NCBI GenBank assembly: GCA_035048815.1 | Contig: JAUCBN010000037.1 | Coordinates: forward strand, 11,064,001 to 11,128,000 | Source: Abelmoschus esculentus | Taxonomy: Eukaryota > Streptophyta > Magnoliopsida > Malvales > Malvaceae | Reading direction: 5' to 3' | DNA length: 64,000 nt | Notes under the pieces: model-generated | Databases searched by the model: none | The model's input: only the letters and a program-made list of their open reading frames with translations | Told to the model about the DNA's origin: nothing | Made by a program: the position numbers and the translations under genes | Shown here: positions 12,190 through 23,252 of the stretch, one piece after another | Layout of the letters: every line of letters begins with the position of its first letter | Position numbering within the stretch: the first letter of the stretch is position 1

Positions 12190-13398
12190 AACTTAGTGAA
12201 TTGTCACTCACTAAGCTTTTGCTTAACCACTCTCATTTACTTGCAATGTAGATAAATAAGTGATTAGGTGCCAGCAAGAAGCAAGGAAGTCTAGTAACTA
12301 TTTATATTTTCTTAGGCTCAAGTATGTTTTGAATTCAATTAAGAACCTTAAAGTAGATGAGAGCAATGGAGCACTGTTTTGATATTTTTATTTGGATAAT
12401 CTTTATGATATTGTTTTGCTTTGAAGTGTTTATGAAGAAATCCATGATGAAGTTGAAGTATGTTTTATTTTGATCAATATTGTTTTCAATTTATATTAAG
12501 AACATGGAACTAGGATGATTTGCATCTAGAAATCTTGTTGAAATATGTGGTTTATGGTCTATAGGTGATTAAATGCATCTAGAAGGTTGTTGGTCACATT
12601 CAAATCTTGGAATATGAGTAAATAACTATTTCGGGGCAGAGGGTTTCAGTACTCGTTCATAGAGTATCGATACCTAGGCAAAACAATTCGGAATTCTGGG
12701 GAAATAAGCTTGGGTATCGATACCACATGAACTGGTTTCGAAACAGTCTTAAAATCTTAGCAGGCGTATTGATACGGTTTTGTTGGGTTCGATACCGACC
12801 TTTACAGTTTCAAATGGTATCGGAACGGTCCCTCAAGCGTATCAAAATGCGAGTTTGTTATGCAGGAAATCTTTTGAGTTATCGTAGGTAATCAGAAACC
12901 TTTAATACTCGTTTCGATACCCATTTGTCGTTTAGGACAATATCGATACTGAGGAAGGGTGTTTCGATACCCTTGTCAGTTAAAGTTATTATAGGCTGAA
13001 TTAAACTCTGGAAATTTACACCTTAGTCACCAAACTTTAATAATGCAATTAGATGACTAGTAGATATTATTTTAATCTGAAATTTGAGAATTAAGCATGT
13101 AATTTCTTAATTAAGGATTGATAACCTTAATTTCACATTTTGATCATAATTATCTAGAAAATTACAATTAGGTCCATAAAACTTGTTCGATTAAATTAGG
13201 ACTCGTTCCTCATTAATTTTCGCTGCAAATGAACTCAATCCTTGCATGAACATTTAGGATCTAATTAATACGTTTAGAAAAGATAAAAGAATTTTTTTTA
13301 GGGTTGTTTATCGGGGAGAGTCTTCGGATTAGCCTCAGTATTCTCCTTTGTAGCTCGTTCGAGTAGGTTGGAATATAGATCGGGTGGAGGGGGTTACA
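12190..13398 (+). repeat. Partial LTR of family A copy A3
   Basis: From about 12190 (CACTCACTAAGCTT) to the terminus GGGGGTTACA at 13398 the sequence follows the 3' part of the A1 LTR (about 7265-8517), with many substitutions and small indels. The 5' part of this LTR is missing. A TCGATACC-type motif cluster is at 12645-12990. Confidence 0.82.
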
Positions 13399-14748
13399 TT
13401 TGGTGGTATCAGAGCTTAGGTTTACGAAATCTTTTGGGAAGTTTTTTTTGCTTTGCTATGCTGATATGCACGGTGATTGTTTACCATGTTTTGTTGATAT
13501 TACACGATGATTGTTATACATGTTGATATGTTATATGCACGGTGATTGATTGTTGTTGCTAAGAATAAAGCATGCTAGAACTGTATCTCCATTGCTCCAC
13601 TACTTTAGGTTAATTTTGATAAAAAAACTTGAGCTAGTTGACTCCTTGCTTCTGGTAGAATCACTTAGTTTTAAATTTTGATTTTGTTGCATAGTAATAG
13701 TAATAGTAATATGGGATCGAAAAGAGAGCTAAAACTTGGTAATAGAGGAGTTGTAGATATTGGAAGGTATGGACAAGTTTTTGGTGTTGTGATATCCGAT
13801 CTTGAGTCGACTTAGTCCTCGATCGTGTTTAAGTGAAGATTGGTTTTGAATCATTTTAGTTTAAGAATGTGTTGTGCTAGTGAGTAGTAGGTAACTACAT
13901 CTCTAAGAATGCCTTTGAGATTTCAGAATGCTTGTGTGTAAAGTGAATCGAACGTGCTGAAAACATTCGATTTATGGTGAGGATGTTTATCCCTTGGGTT
14001 TCAAGCTTATGTAGGTTTGAACGTTGAGTTCTAGCAAAAGTTTGAAGTAGGAAGTTGAAATTTTGGATTTGAGGATGTTGTTTGTAAGTATGGAAAATAA
14101 TCATGCATAGTATAAAAGCGCTTGCACATATAGATTAGACATCTTAGGACATGCATGCATTATTGAGCATGACATTATATTGCATTTGCATGCACTTTCG
14201 TAAGACATCTAGGGTGACGTACAAGAAATCATGCATACATTGTCTATATCTACAAATATTTGCCTCGTGAAAATGGGTGTTTGAAAGAAAACCTTATTGG
14301 CGTCGAGTCTATTATGTAGTGGGTCGAGTTATTTTTCTGGTTGGGAAGTAATTCTTGATAAGGATTGGTTAGTTGGGATTGAAATTGTGGATGGTTGAAC
14401 CTAGGATGAGTCCCTTGAGTTTGATATCAGTTGGGGTTGGTTTTTAGTGAAGCGAAAGGTTGAGTTTCACAAGGGTTTTTCGGTGAAAGTTCAGTTTGTG
14501 TAAGAAGTGTTGTGTTATCGTTGTGTTTGGTGGAAGTACCACTTGGTATTTTCTGTTTGGTATGGTTCAGAAAGTGGTTAGGCTTTTGTAAAGAAAAGAA
14601 TATATCAGAAAGGGAGTTGAAGTGTTTAAGGATATGTAATGGACTTTTTTGGACTTGAGAAGTTATGATTGTGTCGTATGACTTAGCCTTTGCATACTAT
14701 GTTCTTAAGAGAGTTGTGTTGAGTTTACCTTGGGTATGACAAGGTTAT
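13399..14748 (+). mobile_element. Internal region of A3, coding capacity lost
   Basis: The primer-binding site TGGTATCAGAGC is at 13404-13415. The leader follows that of A1, and a gag-like start MGSKRELKLGNRG begins at 13711. From about 13750 the sequence no longer matches A1 gag or pol that I can see and has no long open frame. It may be a rearranged or non-autonomous derivative, or a different element joined there. The segment ends where LTR C begins. Confidence 0.55.
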
Positions 14749-15880
14749 TGATGAGTGCCCAAAAGTCCTCATTTTTATATCAATTCCCCACTCGATTATT
14801 GTTAATAAAGGACAAATTTAATAGCAATATTGGATAATTCTTCTTATTTCCATATTTCAGCATCCCAATACTCAATTCATGAATTTATCGAGTATTTGGC
14901 ATAAAACAAGTGCGATTAATGGTTTTTTCTCTTAGATAGGAAACTACCACACAGGTAATGTCAGATAGCATGATGGATGCTAGAAACCAAAGCTGGAATG
15001 CAGATAAGTACCCGCCTCGGCAGCACTTGAAGGCCTCGGCGGCACTTGAAGGCCGCGGCCGCACCTGAAGAGCAAATGTCGATATGATAGGCAATCTGAA
15101 GAGAAAAATAAGGTGGATGTTTTAAGACAAGCGGCATAGAAATCGGAGCTGGAAAACACACGAAAAGTCAAGGTCAAAGGCCACGTGGGAAAAGAATCCT
15201 TATAGGAATAAACTAGGAAATAAAATAAATATCTTTTATTTATGTACTTAACTTGTGTTTTACTCCAAGTTGTATTCCTACTTTGGAAAGGTTTGCCCTA
15301 GGCCAAGCCTATATAAACCATAGCCTATGTAGATAGGAGATATCTCGAAATCAAGTGTTCATAGAAAATCCTAAACTCCTCCATCGTTCCCTTGGGGTTT
15401 AGGTTAGTTTGTGGAGTAGTTGTGGAAAAAAATTGTACTTTGCTTTCTTGTTTCAATGTAATAAAATATCAAGGTTTGCTTATTCTTTGTCATTCCTTGT
15501 TCTTGCATCCAAGCTCGAGAGAGAAGTTTGTGAGTAATCCATTTATCTAATATCGAGAGAGTTAGATTCACGAAAGGAATAAGTACGGTGTTTCAATCGT
15601 GAAACACTAACTCGGCCTAGAGATAGGTTAAGAGTTTCAGCGGCTAAAAGAAGTGTGGGATTGGTTGGTGATTATAATTGATTCACGCCGAGAGGTATCA
15701 TCAAGGACTGGTCATCAACAGTACTTCGACTTAGAGATAAGCGGAGTCATCAAAGGACACTTTGCCGAACTTTGATAAAGTCTACCCAAGAGCAAGAGAT
15801 TGCCGCAGCGAACAAGCATCATCGTTGTCGAGGCAATAATCTAAATGCATCTAAATGATCATATATGTGCACATCATCTG
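14749..15880 (+). repeat. Probable solo LTR (C), right end uncertain
   Basis: It begins TGATGAGTGCCCAAAAGTCC at 14749. It contains a promoter-like CTATATAAACC near 15309 and transcript-like sequence after it, and runs to the border with A2 near 15880. No PBS or coding region is attached. The right terminus could be CATCA near 15810 or 15877; neither gives a clear target duplication, so the end is approximate. Confidence 0.5.
15014..15070. repeat. Three tandem 19-bp GC-rich units
   Basis: There are three consecutive 19-bp units of the form GCCTCGGCGGCACTTGAAG, the third diverged to GCCGCGGCCGCACCTGAAG. They stand out as GC-rich in an AT-rich neighbourhood, inside LTR C. Confidence 0.85.
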
Positions 15881-15881
15881 C

Positions 15882-16204
15882 AACAACTTGGTTAAAGGCA
15901 CTGCTATTCAGGAAAAATCATCCATGAAATGTCGATAATAACCTGTCAAACTCAGAAAACTATGAAATTTCATCACAGATCTAGGCAGTTTTCAACTCAC
16001 AACATCCTTCACCTTTTTTCGATCAACTCTAATACCCTCATCCAAAACCACATGTCCAAGAAACACAACCTCCTTGATCCAAAACTCACACTTGCTCAAT
16101 TTATCATATAACTGATTATCCAACAAAGTTTGTAGAACAACTCGTAGATGCCTATCATGATCCTCCTCGATACGAGAGTATACGAGAATATCATCGATAA
16201 ACAA
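15882..16204 (-). pseudogene. A2 pol, distal RT segment
   Basis: Minus-strand reading gives FIDDILVYSRIEEDHDRHLR, then SKCEFWIKEVVFLGHVV and GIRVDRKKVKDVVS, the thumb side of the reverse transcriptase active site. Homology to A1 (about 2965-3290) stops near 15882. The FIDD active-site codons are at the border with element B, so the two halves of the A2 reverse transcriptase lie about 9.2 kb apart. Confidence 0.85.
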
Positions 16205-18384
16205 TGTAACACCCGACCCGGATGTCACATTAGGCCTCCGGCCCAAAACATGTATTTCAAAATTTCCTTTCAAGGGCCCAACAGATAAATCAAATTTAAG
16301 TCCAAATACGATTCATAAATCCATTAAATTAAAACGAAAGCCCAAAATAAGTTAAAGAAACCGGAGCTCCAACATATTACAGACCGTTTAAAACATTCGA
16401 CCCAAATTTAAAATAAACAGAGTTACAAATACATAGGGTTCGACATAGTACAGGCCCACTAAATCTAATACATGTACTCTGACAACACAGTCGATGCTGA
16501 AATCCGAACCTTGATGGTGCTCCATGAACCGACTTCACCTAACCTACGCACGAAAACATATTTCGAACGCTGAGCTACGAAAGCTCAGTGGATACGCCGA
16601 ACTCGGCCAACATCATGCATATCATAAGCAGTAAAACATAACATATAAAATATCGTGCATGGTATGATGATCTAGTATGCTTGCCTACCACATGGCATAA
16701 TCAAAGCATAGTATCGCACACAGCATATGCATATCATATCACAAAATAACACACAAGAGTGAGGCCCGCGTCCACACAGCATCGGGATCCTACACTCAGG
16801 ATTGAGGCCGCCCTCAAATCCTATGCCCGGAATGTTACATTGGACATCTTCGAACAAGCCCGCCCAACGTTCAGAAAGGGGTGGAGGCCGCCCAACCAAC
16901 CCCATGCTCGGAATGTTACATCGAACATCTTCGAGTGAGGCCGCCCAACACTCGGAATAAAAGTCTTCAAACATCATCCGGCATGTTACATCGGATGGCC
17001 TTCGACGTGTTGCAACACTTATGGATGTCCGGATTTCCAACAAACAAGGACTCGGAACACATAAACGATCCACCTAAGATCCTCACAACAAAACATATCA
17101 AGACTTAACATAACTTAGTCTTTCAGTTTTATAAACATCAATCTTGTGACTACAACTCATTTCATTAATTATAAGATTCAATATACCCTTTAATTCTCTT
17201 ATTGAACCTCAAACGAAGCTTATCTTGTTAAGTTCTCGCAGGGGTATCGATACCCTTATGTAGGGTATCGAACCACCTGCCTCGATACCTACCCAAAGAA
17301 GGCATCGAACCAGAGGTATCGATACTAGTATCGATACCCTTTGACCATTTTCGAAGTCAACGAAATGGAACCCAGCAGCATCGATACCGGCATCGATGCC
17401 ATTATGCCACTGGAGGTCCCGGTATTGAACCATGGTTCGATACACCTGGCCACTTAGCCCATTTCCACTCATGGGTATCGATACTGGTAGCCCGTGTATA
17501 GATACCCCCTGCACGAAATGCAGGTCTGCACTTAGAAATTTCTAGGATTCATTCCTAAACTCGATCCAATCAGTTCTAAAGCGTTTCTAAACATTTCTAA
17601 AGGTGATTAAGGCATTTTAACATCAGTTCCAACTTATTTAACATCCAAATCCAAAATCCACCATTAAAGCATGTCAAGCACCAATCAAACACACACATAC
17701 ATCAACATCTATATGTATGCAACTACCATGGTATGCAAGATGTAAAGAACGAGTTGGGAGTACCAACCTCTTGCAAGCAACAGCCAAAAACGACCCTCTT
17801 CTTCCTCTTCAAGCTTTCCCTCTTCCCAAGCTTGATGATGGCCCTCCAACCTCTTTCTCTAAAAGAAAAGGATTAAGCCAACTCTTAGACACTTCCGTGG
17901 ATGCTTTTAACTCTTTAAAACATCAAGAAAGCATAAAAACAACCCCCAAAACTTCATTCCCGGATTGCTCCTTAACCCCCCCCCCCCCACTTAAACCTTC
18001 ATCCTTACCACAACAACATTTTCTTACCTCTTTTTATAGATCTAAAACAACTCTACAACTTATCCTTCTAACCCAAAACGTGATTCTTCAACAAAAACTA
18101 CAAGATTCAACCTTTACATACCTTCTTTTCTTGCCAAAGGATGAAGGAGATGGGGTAAAAGAAAGGAAAGAAAGATGAGATCACCTCTGTCAACAAACAC
18201 CCCATAAACCCTTCCTTATTCATCCATTTAGACAATTACCAAATTGTCCTCCACTTAAAACTCCTAAGGCCCTAAACCACTCAAGCCCAACAAAACTAAG
18301 CCCAAACCATAAACTCGGGGCCCAAAACCAAAGCCCAACACTACGGGTTAACCCGACCCTCGAATCCGAATCCGGGTCGTTACA
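16205..18384 (-). repeat. 3' LTR of element B
   Basis: On the plus strand it runs TGTAACACCCGACCCGG to CGGGTCGTTACA. It carries a TCGATACC-type palindrome cluster (17229-17508), short tandem units around 16800-17000, and a 153-codon open frame antisense to the element (17717-18178). Confidence 0.93.
17229..17508. repeat. TATCGATA palindrome cluster in 3' LTR of B
   Basis: It includes the perfect 12-bp palindrome GGTATCGATACC near 17231, a perfect 24-bp palindrome at 17315-17338 (two TATCGATA units joined at CTAG), and several half-sites (GGTATCGAACC, CATCGATACCGG, GGTATCGATACTGG). The counterpart cluster in the other LTR is at 24287-24556. Confidence 0.85.
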
Positions 18385-18399
18385 ACTCTCCCCTCCTTA
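18385..18399 (-). other. Polypurine tract of element B
   Basis: The minus strand reads TAAGGAGGGGAGAGT immediately before the 3' LTR start; the pol stop codon TAA (18399-18397) overlaps it. Confidence 0.85.
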
Positions 18400-21377
18400 A
18401 AGAAAATTTCGTCCTCGAAATTTACCTGCTAGGAAGAGATGAGGATACTGAGCTCTCATGTCCTTCTCCGCTTCCCACGTTGCCTCTTCGATCCCGTGAT
18501 TCCTCCACAAAACCTTTACCAAGGGTATGCACTTATTCCGAAGCTCCTTAACTCCTCTATCCAAGATTCCTATAAGTCTCTATTCGTAAGTCAAATCTGC
18601 ATTGACTTCTATTTCTTCAAGCTGAACCACATGCGATGGATCGGAACGGTAACGTCTCAACATGGACACGTGGAACACATCGTGTATACGTGCCAACTCT
18701 GGAGGCAAAGCTAGCCGATAAGCTACCGGCCCAACCCTCTGAAGAACCTCATAAGGCCCTACGTACCTGGGACTCAACTTCCCTTTACGACCAAACCGGA
18801 TGATCCCTTTCCACGGAGATACCTTGAGAAACACTTTCTCACCAAGCTCATACTCGATGTGCTTATGCTTCTTATCCGCATAAGCCTTTTGTCTGTCAAA
18901 AGCTGCTTGCAACCTCTCCTTGATGATCTGAACTTTTTCTTCGGTCTCCTTAACAAGCTCCGAACCCACTATCTTTCTCTCATTAAGCTCTGTCCAACAC
19001 AAGGATGTTCTACACCTACTCCCGTACAAGGCCTCAAAAGGAGCCATCTTGATGCTTGACTGATGACTGTTGTTGTAAGCAAACTCTACAAACGGTAACT
19101 GCTCTTCCCAACTGCGAGAAAAGTCCACGGCACAACACCGAAGCATATCCTCCAAGATCTGGATAACTCTCTCAGACTGTCCATCGGTCTGAGGATGAAA
19201 AGCTGTACTGAAGTGCAACTTGGTATCTAAAGCCTCATGGATAAACCTCCACAACCTCGCCGTGAACCTCGGATCCCAATCCGATATGATCGATGAAGGT
19301 ACCCCATGCAACCTCACGATCTCCTTTATGTACAACTGAGCTAACTTTTCCAAACTGTAGTCCATCCTTACCGGTAAGAAGTGAGCCGACTTGGTCAACC
19401 GGTCAACTATGACCCATATAGCATCATGCTTTCTCAACGTCATCGGTAACCCGGTGACAAAGTCCATGGTCACACGATCCCACTTCCACTGTGGAATCTG
19501 GATAGGCTGAAGCAAACCTGAAGGAACCTGGTGTTCCGCCTTCACCTGCTGACACGCTAGACACCTAGTTACAAACTCTGACACATCTCTTTTCATGCAC
19601 GGCCACCAAAAGAAAGGACGAAGATCCTGATACATCTTGTTACTACCCGGATGAACAGAAAACGGACTACGGTGAGCTTCTCTCAAGATACGATCCCTCA
19701 GATCCTCTAAAGCTGGTACACACAACCGACCTTGAAAGTACAAGAACCCACCATCTCGTACCTCAAAGTCTGACAACTCACCCCTCTGAACAACCTCTAA
19801 CTGAGCAACCAACTCCTCGTCTAACATTTGTGCTCCTTTATCTCCTGAACAAGCGTGGGCTCCACACGCAACTCTGCCAAAAGACCCCCATCGTTGGTCA
19901 TCCTCAACCGAGCAAACAAAGCTCTCAAGTCCGACATGGACTTCCGACTCAAAGCATCGACGACCACGTTCGCCTTGCCGGGATGATACTCTATGACACA
20001 GTTATAGTCCTTCAACAACTCTATCCACCGACGCTGTCTTAGATTCAACTCCTTTTGGGTAAGCAGATACTTTAAACTCTTGTGGTCGGTGTAGATGTAG
20101 CATTTCTCCCCGTAGAGATAATGCCTCCAGATCTTCAAAGCGAAGATAACCGCCGCAAGCTCAAGATCATGCGTAGGATAGTTACTCTCATGGGGTTTCA
20201 ACTGCCTTGAGGCGTAAGCAACCACCTTACCCTCTTGCATAAGCACACAACCTAACCCATTCAAGGAAGCATCACTAAACACCACATAATCTTTCCCCGG
20301 TTCCGGTTGCGTCAAGACCGGAGCCTCTGTCAGATAAGCCTTAAGCTGCTCAAAACTTCGTTGTCTTCTTTCATTCCACACAAACGGGACACCTTTCTGA
20401 AGCAACTTGGTCAAAGGTGCCGCTATGATCGAAAAACCCTTAACGAACCTCCTATAGTATCCGGCAAGCCCAAGAAAACTATGGACTTCCGATACATTCC
20501 TTGGTGGTTTCCACTCCACCACAGCTTGGATTTTCTGGGGATCAACTCGGATTCCATCCGCTGCAACTATGTGGCCAAGAAACGCCACCTCAGACAACCA
20601 GAACTCACACTTACTGAACTTGGCGTACAGACGCCTATCCCTCAACACCTGGAGAACAACCCTTAGGTGGTAGTCATGCTCCTCCTCCGAGCGTGAATAC
20701 ACCAAGATGTCATCGATGAACACAACCACAAACTGATCCAGATACGATTGAAAGATCCGGTTCATCAAGTCCATAAAAGTTGCAAGTGCATTCGTGAGCC
20801 CAAACGGCATCACTAAGAACTCATAATGCCCGTACCGCGTCCTAAAAGCGGTCTTTTGGACGTCCTCTTCCACCACCTTCAACTGGTAGTACCCTGACCT
20901 CAGATCTATCTTAGAAAACACACGAGCACCCCTCAACTGATCAAACAGATCATCGATCCTAGGCAGAGGGTAACGATTCTTGATCGTGACCTTGTTGAGC
21001 TGACGGTAGTCGATGTACATCCTCATCGATCCGTTCTTCTTCTTCACAAACAAAACCGATGCTCCCCACGGTGACACACTCGACTGGATAAAACCTCTCT
21101 CAAGCAACTCCTGGATCTGTTGCTTCAACTCTCTCATCTCTGCCAGTGCCATACGATACGGCGCTATGGACACCGGTGCCGTACCCGGCAAAACCTCTTT
21201 CCGAAACTCCAACTCACGATCGGGTGGTAAACCGGGCAACTCCTCCGGAAACACATCTGGGAACTCACAAACTGTCCTCAAACTCTCTAAAGCTGGACTC
21301 CCAACACTCACATCTACCACATGAGCCAAGAAAGCCTCACAACCCTGCTGGATGAGCTGACAAAGCTGACACAACAT
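18397..21377 (-). pseudogene. pol of element B (RT, RNase H, integrase, chromodomain), few lesions
   Basis: Minus strand, in order. Reverse transcriptase: MYIDYRQLNKVTIKNRYPLP and active site VVFIDDILVYS. RNase H: SDASLNGLGCVLMQEG and YTDHKSLKYL. A one-base-type frameshift follows at about 19821-19835 (HKC-stop versus MLDEEL). Integrase: zinc-binding residues in HRSPFSVHPGS and CLACQQVK, catalytic D of WVIVDRLTKSAHF, D of IISDWDPRF and E of HPQTDGQSERVIQ. The tail HDVFHVSMLRRYRSDPSHV leads to a chromodomain (ILDRGVKELRNK, LVKVLWRNHGIEEATWE). One stop sits between LTYE and RLIGILD, just before the chromodomain. Only these two lesions break this part, so the copy decayed recently. Confidence 0.9.
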
Positions 21378-22152
21378 TCGCTAAACACGGGTTTCTCTCA
21401 CCCCTCACAACAAGCTTAGAACCATCCGCTACTCGAAGCTTCAAACTCTTAGATCTGCACCCCAAACTCGCATCATGTTCGAACAACCAATCCATACCAA
21501 GGATTGCATCGAACTCCTAAAACGGCAAAACCATGAGGTCGGCCGGGAAGATAGATCCTTGTACCTCGATCGGACACCTCCGATAAACCTTATCCACCAA
21601 CACATCTAACCCCAACGGACTGGTCACACGGACTCCTACCTCTAGATCCTCCGTTGGTAACCCCCACTACTCCGATATCCCACTACGGATATACGAGTGG
21701 GTAGATCCCGAGTCCACAAGAGCAACTATAGGGACAGAAAACAAACTGAACTTACCTGAGATCACATCTGTCGCAGCACAGTCCTCTTGTGCCCTCACCG
21801 CATACTGTCTTTCCGGTGCTCTAGCAGTGGACTGAAAGGTGCCTCCTGAGGCGTGGCTAGCTCTGCCACGTGAGAACCCACGACCCCTCTGAGCCTGAAA
21901 CACGGTCCTCTGTGCCTGACTTGGTGCTGACGTCACAACCTCGGGGCAGTCCCTCACAAGATGATCTGATGACCCACACTGAAAACAAGCTCTGGCATTG
22001 CCCCAACACTCTCCCCGATGGGTCCGACCACAACGTCGACAAGTCTGAACACTGACACTCCTCTGTAAACTCTCTGGGCCCATAACCCACAGGTCCCAAG
22101 ATCGAAACCTGGCTCTGATACCACTAAATGTAACACCCGACTCGGATGTCAT
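21378..22152 (-). pseudogene. gag zinc knuckles and protease of element B, interrupted
   Basis: The minus-strand frame gives zinc knuckles CRRCGRTHRGEC and CFQCGSSDHLVRDC (about 22050-21950), a Ser/Arg/Gly linker, and an intact aspartic protease start ALVDSGSTHSYI near 21700. A stop follows at 21667. The protease frame then continues toward pol with another stop within PF-stop-EFDAILGMDWL near 21520. The first codons of this open frame are not original gag: they come from a misplaced PBS/LTR junction copy at 22111-22166. Confidence 0.82.
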
Positions 22153-22166
22153 ATTGGGCCTCCAGC
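22111..22166 (-). repeat. Ectopic 56-bp copy of the PBS/5' LTR junction inside gag
   Basis: These 56 bases match the junction of primer site and LTR end at 23235-23290 at 53 of 56 positions, in the same orientation. They lie between the gag core and the zinc knuckles and supply the stop codon that ends the gag frame at 22149. Confidence 0.92.
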
Positions 22167-23111
22167 AGAAAAAGACGCAGACTGCCTCCTACGCCCCACT
22201 GACTCTGATCTCTGGTTCGACCTCGAACCCTGATTCGCTGCTCCTCTACTCTGGTTCCAACGGCTCCTACTCCTACCGGAATGAGATTGAGAGTTACCCA
22301 CATGACTCTGACTAGCTTCACCGGTGACTCCCTGGCCAACAGACGGCCCATAGGTCAAACCCTGAACCTGCTCCAACGACTTGGCACTCGCAGCCAACTC
22401 AGAAAACACCTTAGGCGGTGCAGCAGTGAGATAAGTCTGGATCTCCTTCCTCAGACCTCTCAAGAACCTCTTGCATCTCATCTTCTCTGTAGCAACAAGC
22501 TCTGGTGCATACCGGCTCAACTGAAGGAACTCCTGCTCATAAGCAAAGACCGAACGGTTCCCCTGAACAAGATGGGTAAACCGCTCCCTCAAGGTGTCGA
22601 TGTGAGTCTCACCCGCATACTTGCCCTCAAACTCCTCAAGAAAGTCCTCCCACTTAAGACGATGAGGATACCAACCTTGCTCAACTGTCTCCCACCACTC
22701 TCTCGCGTTGCCCTTTAGAAGCGACAACACACACGACAGCTTATCCTCTGACCTCAACCTCATCTGTCTCATTATCCATCTGGTGTCATGCAACCACTGA
22801 TCAGCCTGTACGGGATTGTCCTGTCCCGTACCAAAGAAGTCCACAGCTCCCTGTCTTCGCACCCTCTCAACCGGTGCCTCACGAGGCGTAGAAGATGGCC
22901 TCGGTATAGCTTTCACTATCCTGCGCAGAGTACGGTTCAGCTGAGCAAAGTAGTTGTCCCCTTGACCAACTGCATCATCAGATGACACCTCCTCATCGGG
23001 CTCGTACTTATAGTCGGAGTCTCCTCCACGAGAACCCCGGTTTTCCTCCTGATCCCGCACACATCTCGGCATACTAGCCACCTCTGCACGAACAACAACA
23101 ACATCAAACAA
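22149..23111 (-). pseudogene. gag of element B, truncated by ectopic fragment
   Basis: The 320-codon minus-strand frame has a likely start at MPRCVRDQEENRGSRG; an upstream in-frame ATG is at 23111. The gag core contains DFFGTGQDNPVQADQWL, SCVLSLLKGNAREWWETV, FEGKYAGETHIDTLRERF and the conserved MRCKRFLRGLRKEIQTYL. A Ser/Arg-rich stretch follows, and then the frame ends where the PBS/LTR copy begins. Gag builds the particle and chaperones RNA through the zinc knuckles; here the knuckles are cut off in a separate frame. Confidence 0.88.
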
Positions 23112-23235
23112 GAGTACACCATCAGAATTTCAACTTTAAAGAAAGTACGATATCGACTCGTGGGCATGTACTTGTCTAACACCTATCTAACACACTAGAC
23201 TCCCCCGGGGACTTCCTAGAATCAACTCAACCTAG

Positions 23236-23247
23236 GCTCTGATACCA
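23236..23247 (-). other. Primer-binding site of element B
   Basis: The minus strand reads TGGTATCAGAGC five bases after the 5' LTR end (23253), the initiator-Met tRNA type. Confidence 0.93.
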
Positions 23248-23252
23248 CTAAA

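Noticed and set aside
16672..17073. 133-codon minus-strand frame, also at 23720-24121
   Set aside because: It lies wholly inside the B LTRs and its repeats reflect short tandem DNA units; there is no domain, so it is not listed as a gene.
17229..17508. CRISPR-like array from repeated palindromes
   Set aside because: Spacing is irregular, there are no unique spacers of constant length, the context is a plant LTR, and the same array is in the partner LTR.
20307..21355. Several plus-strand frames across the element B pol
   Set aside because: They are antisense shadows of the long minus-strand RT/RNase H frame.
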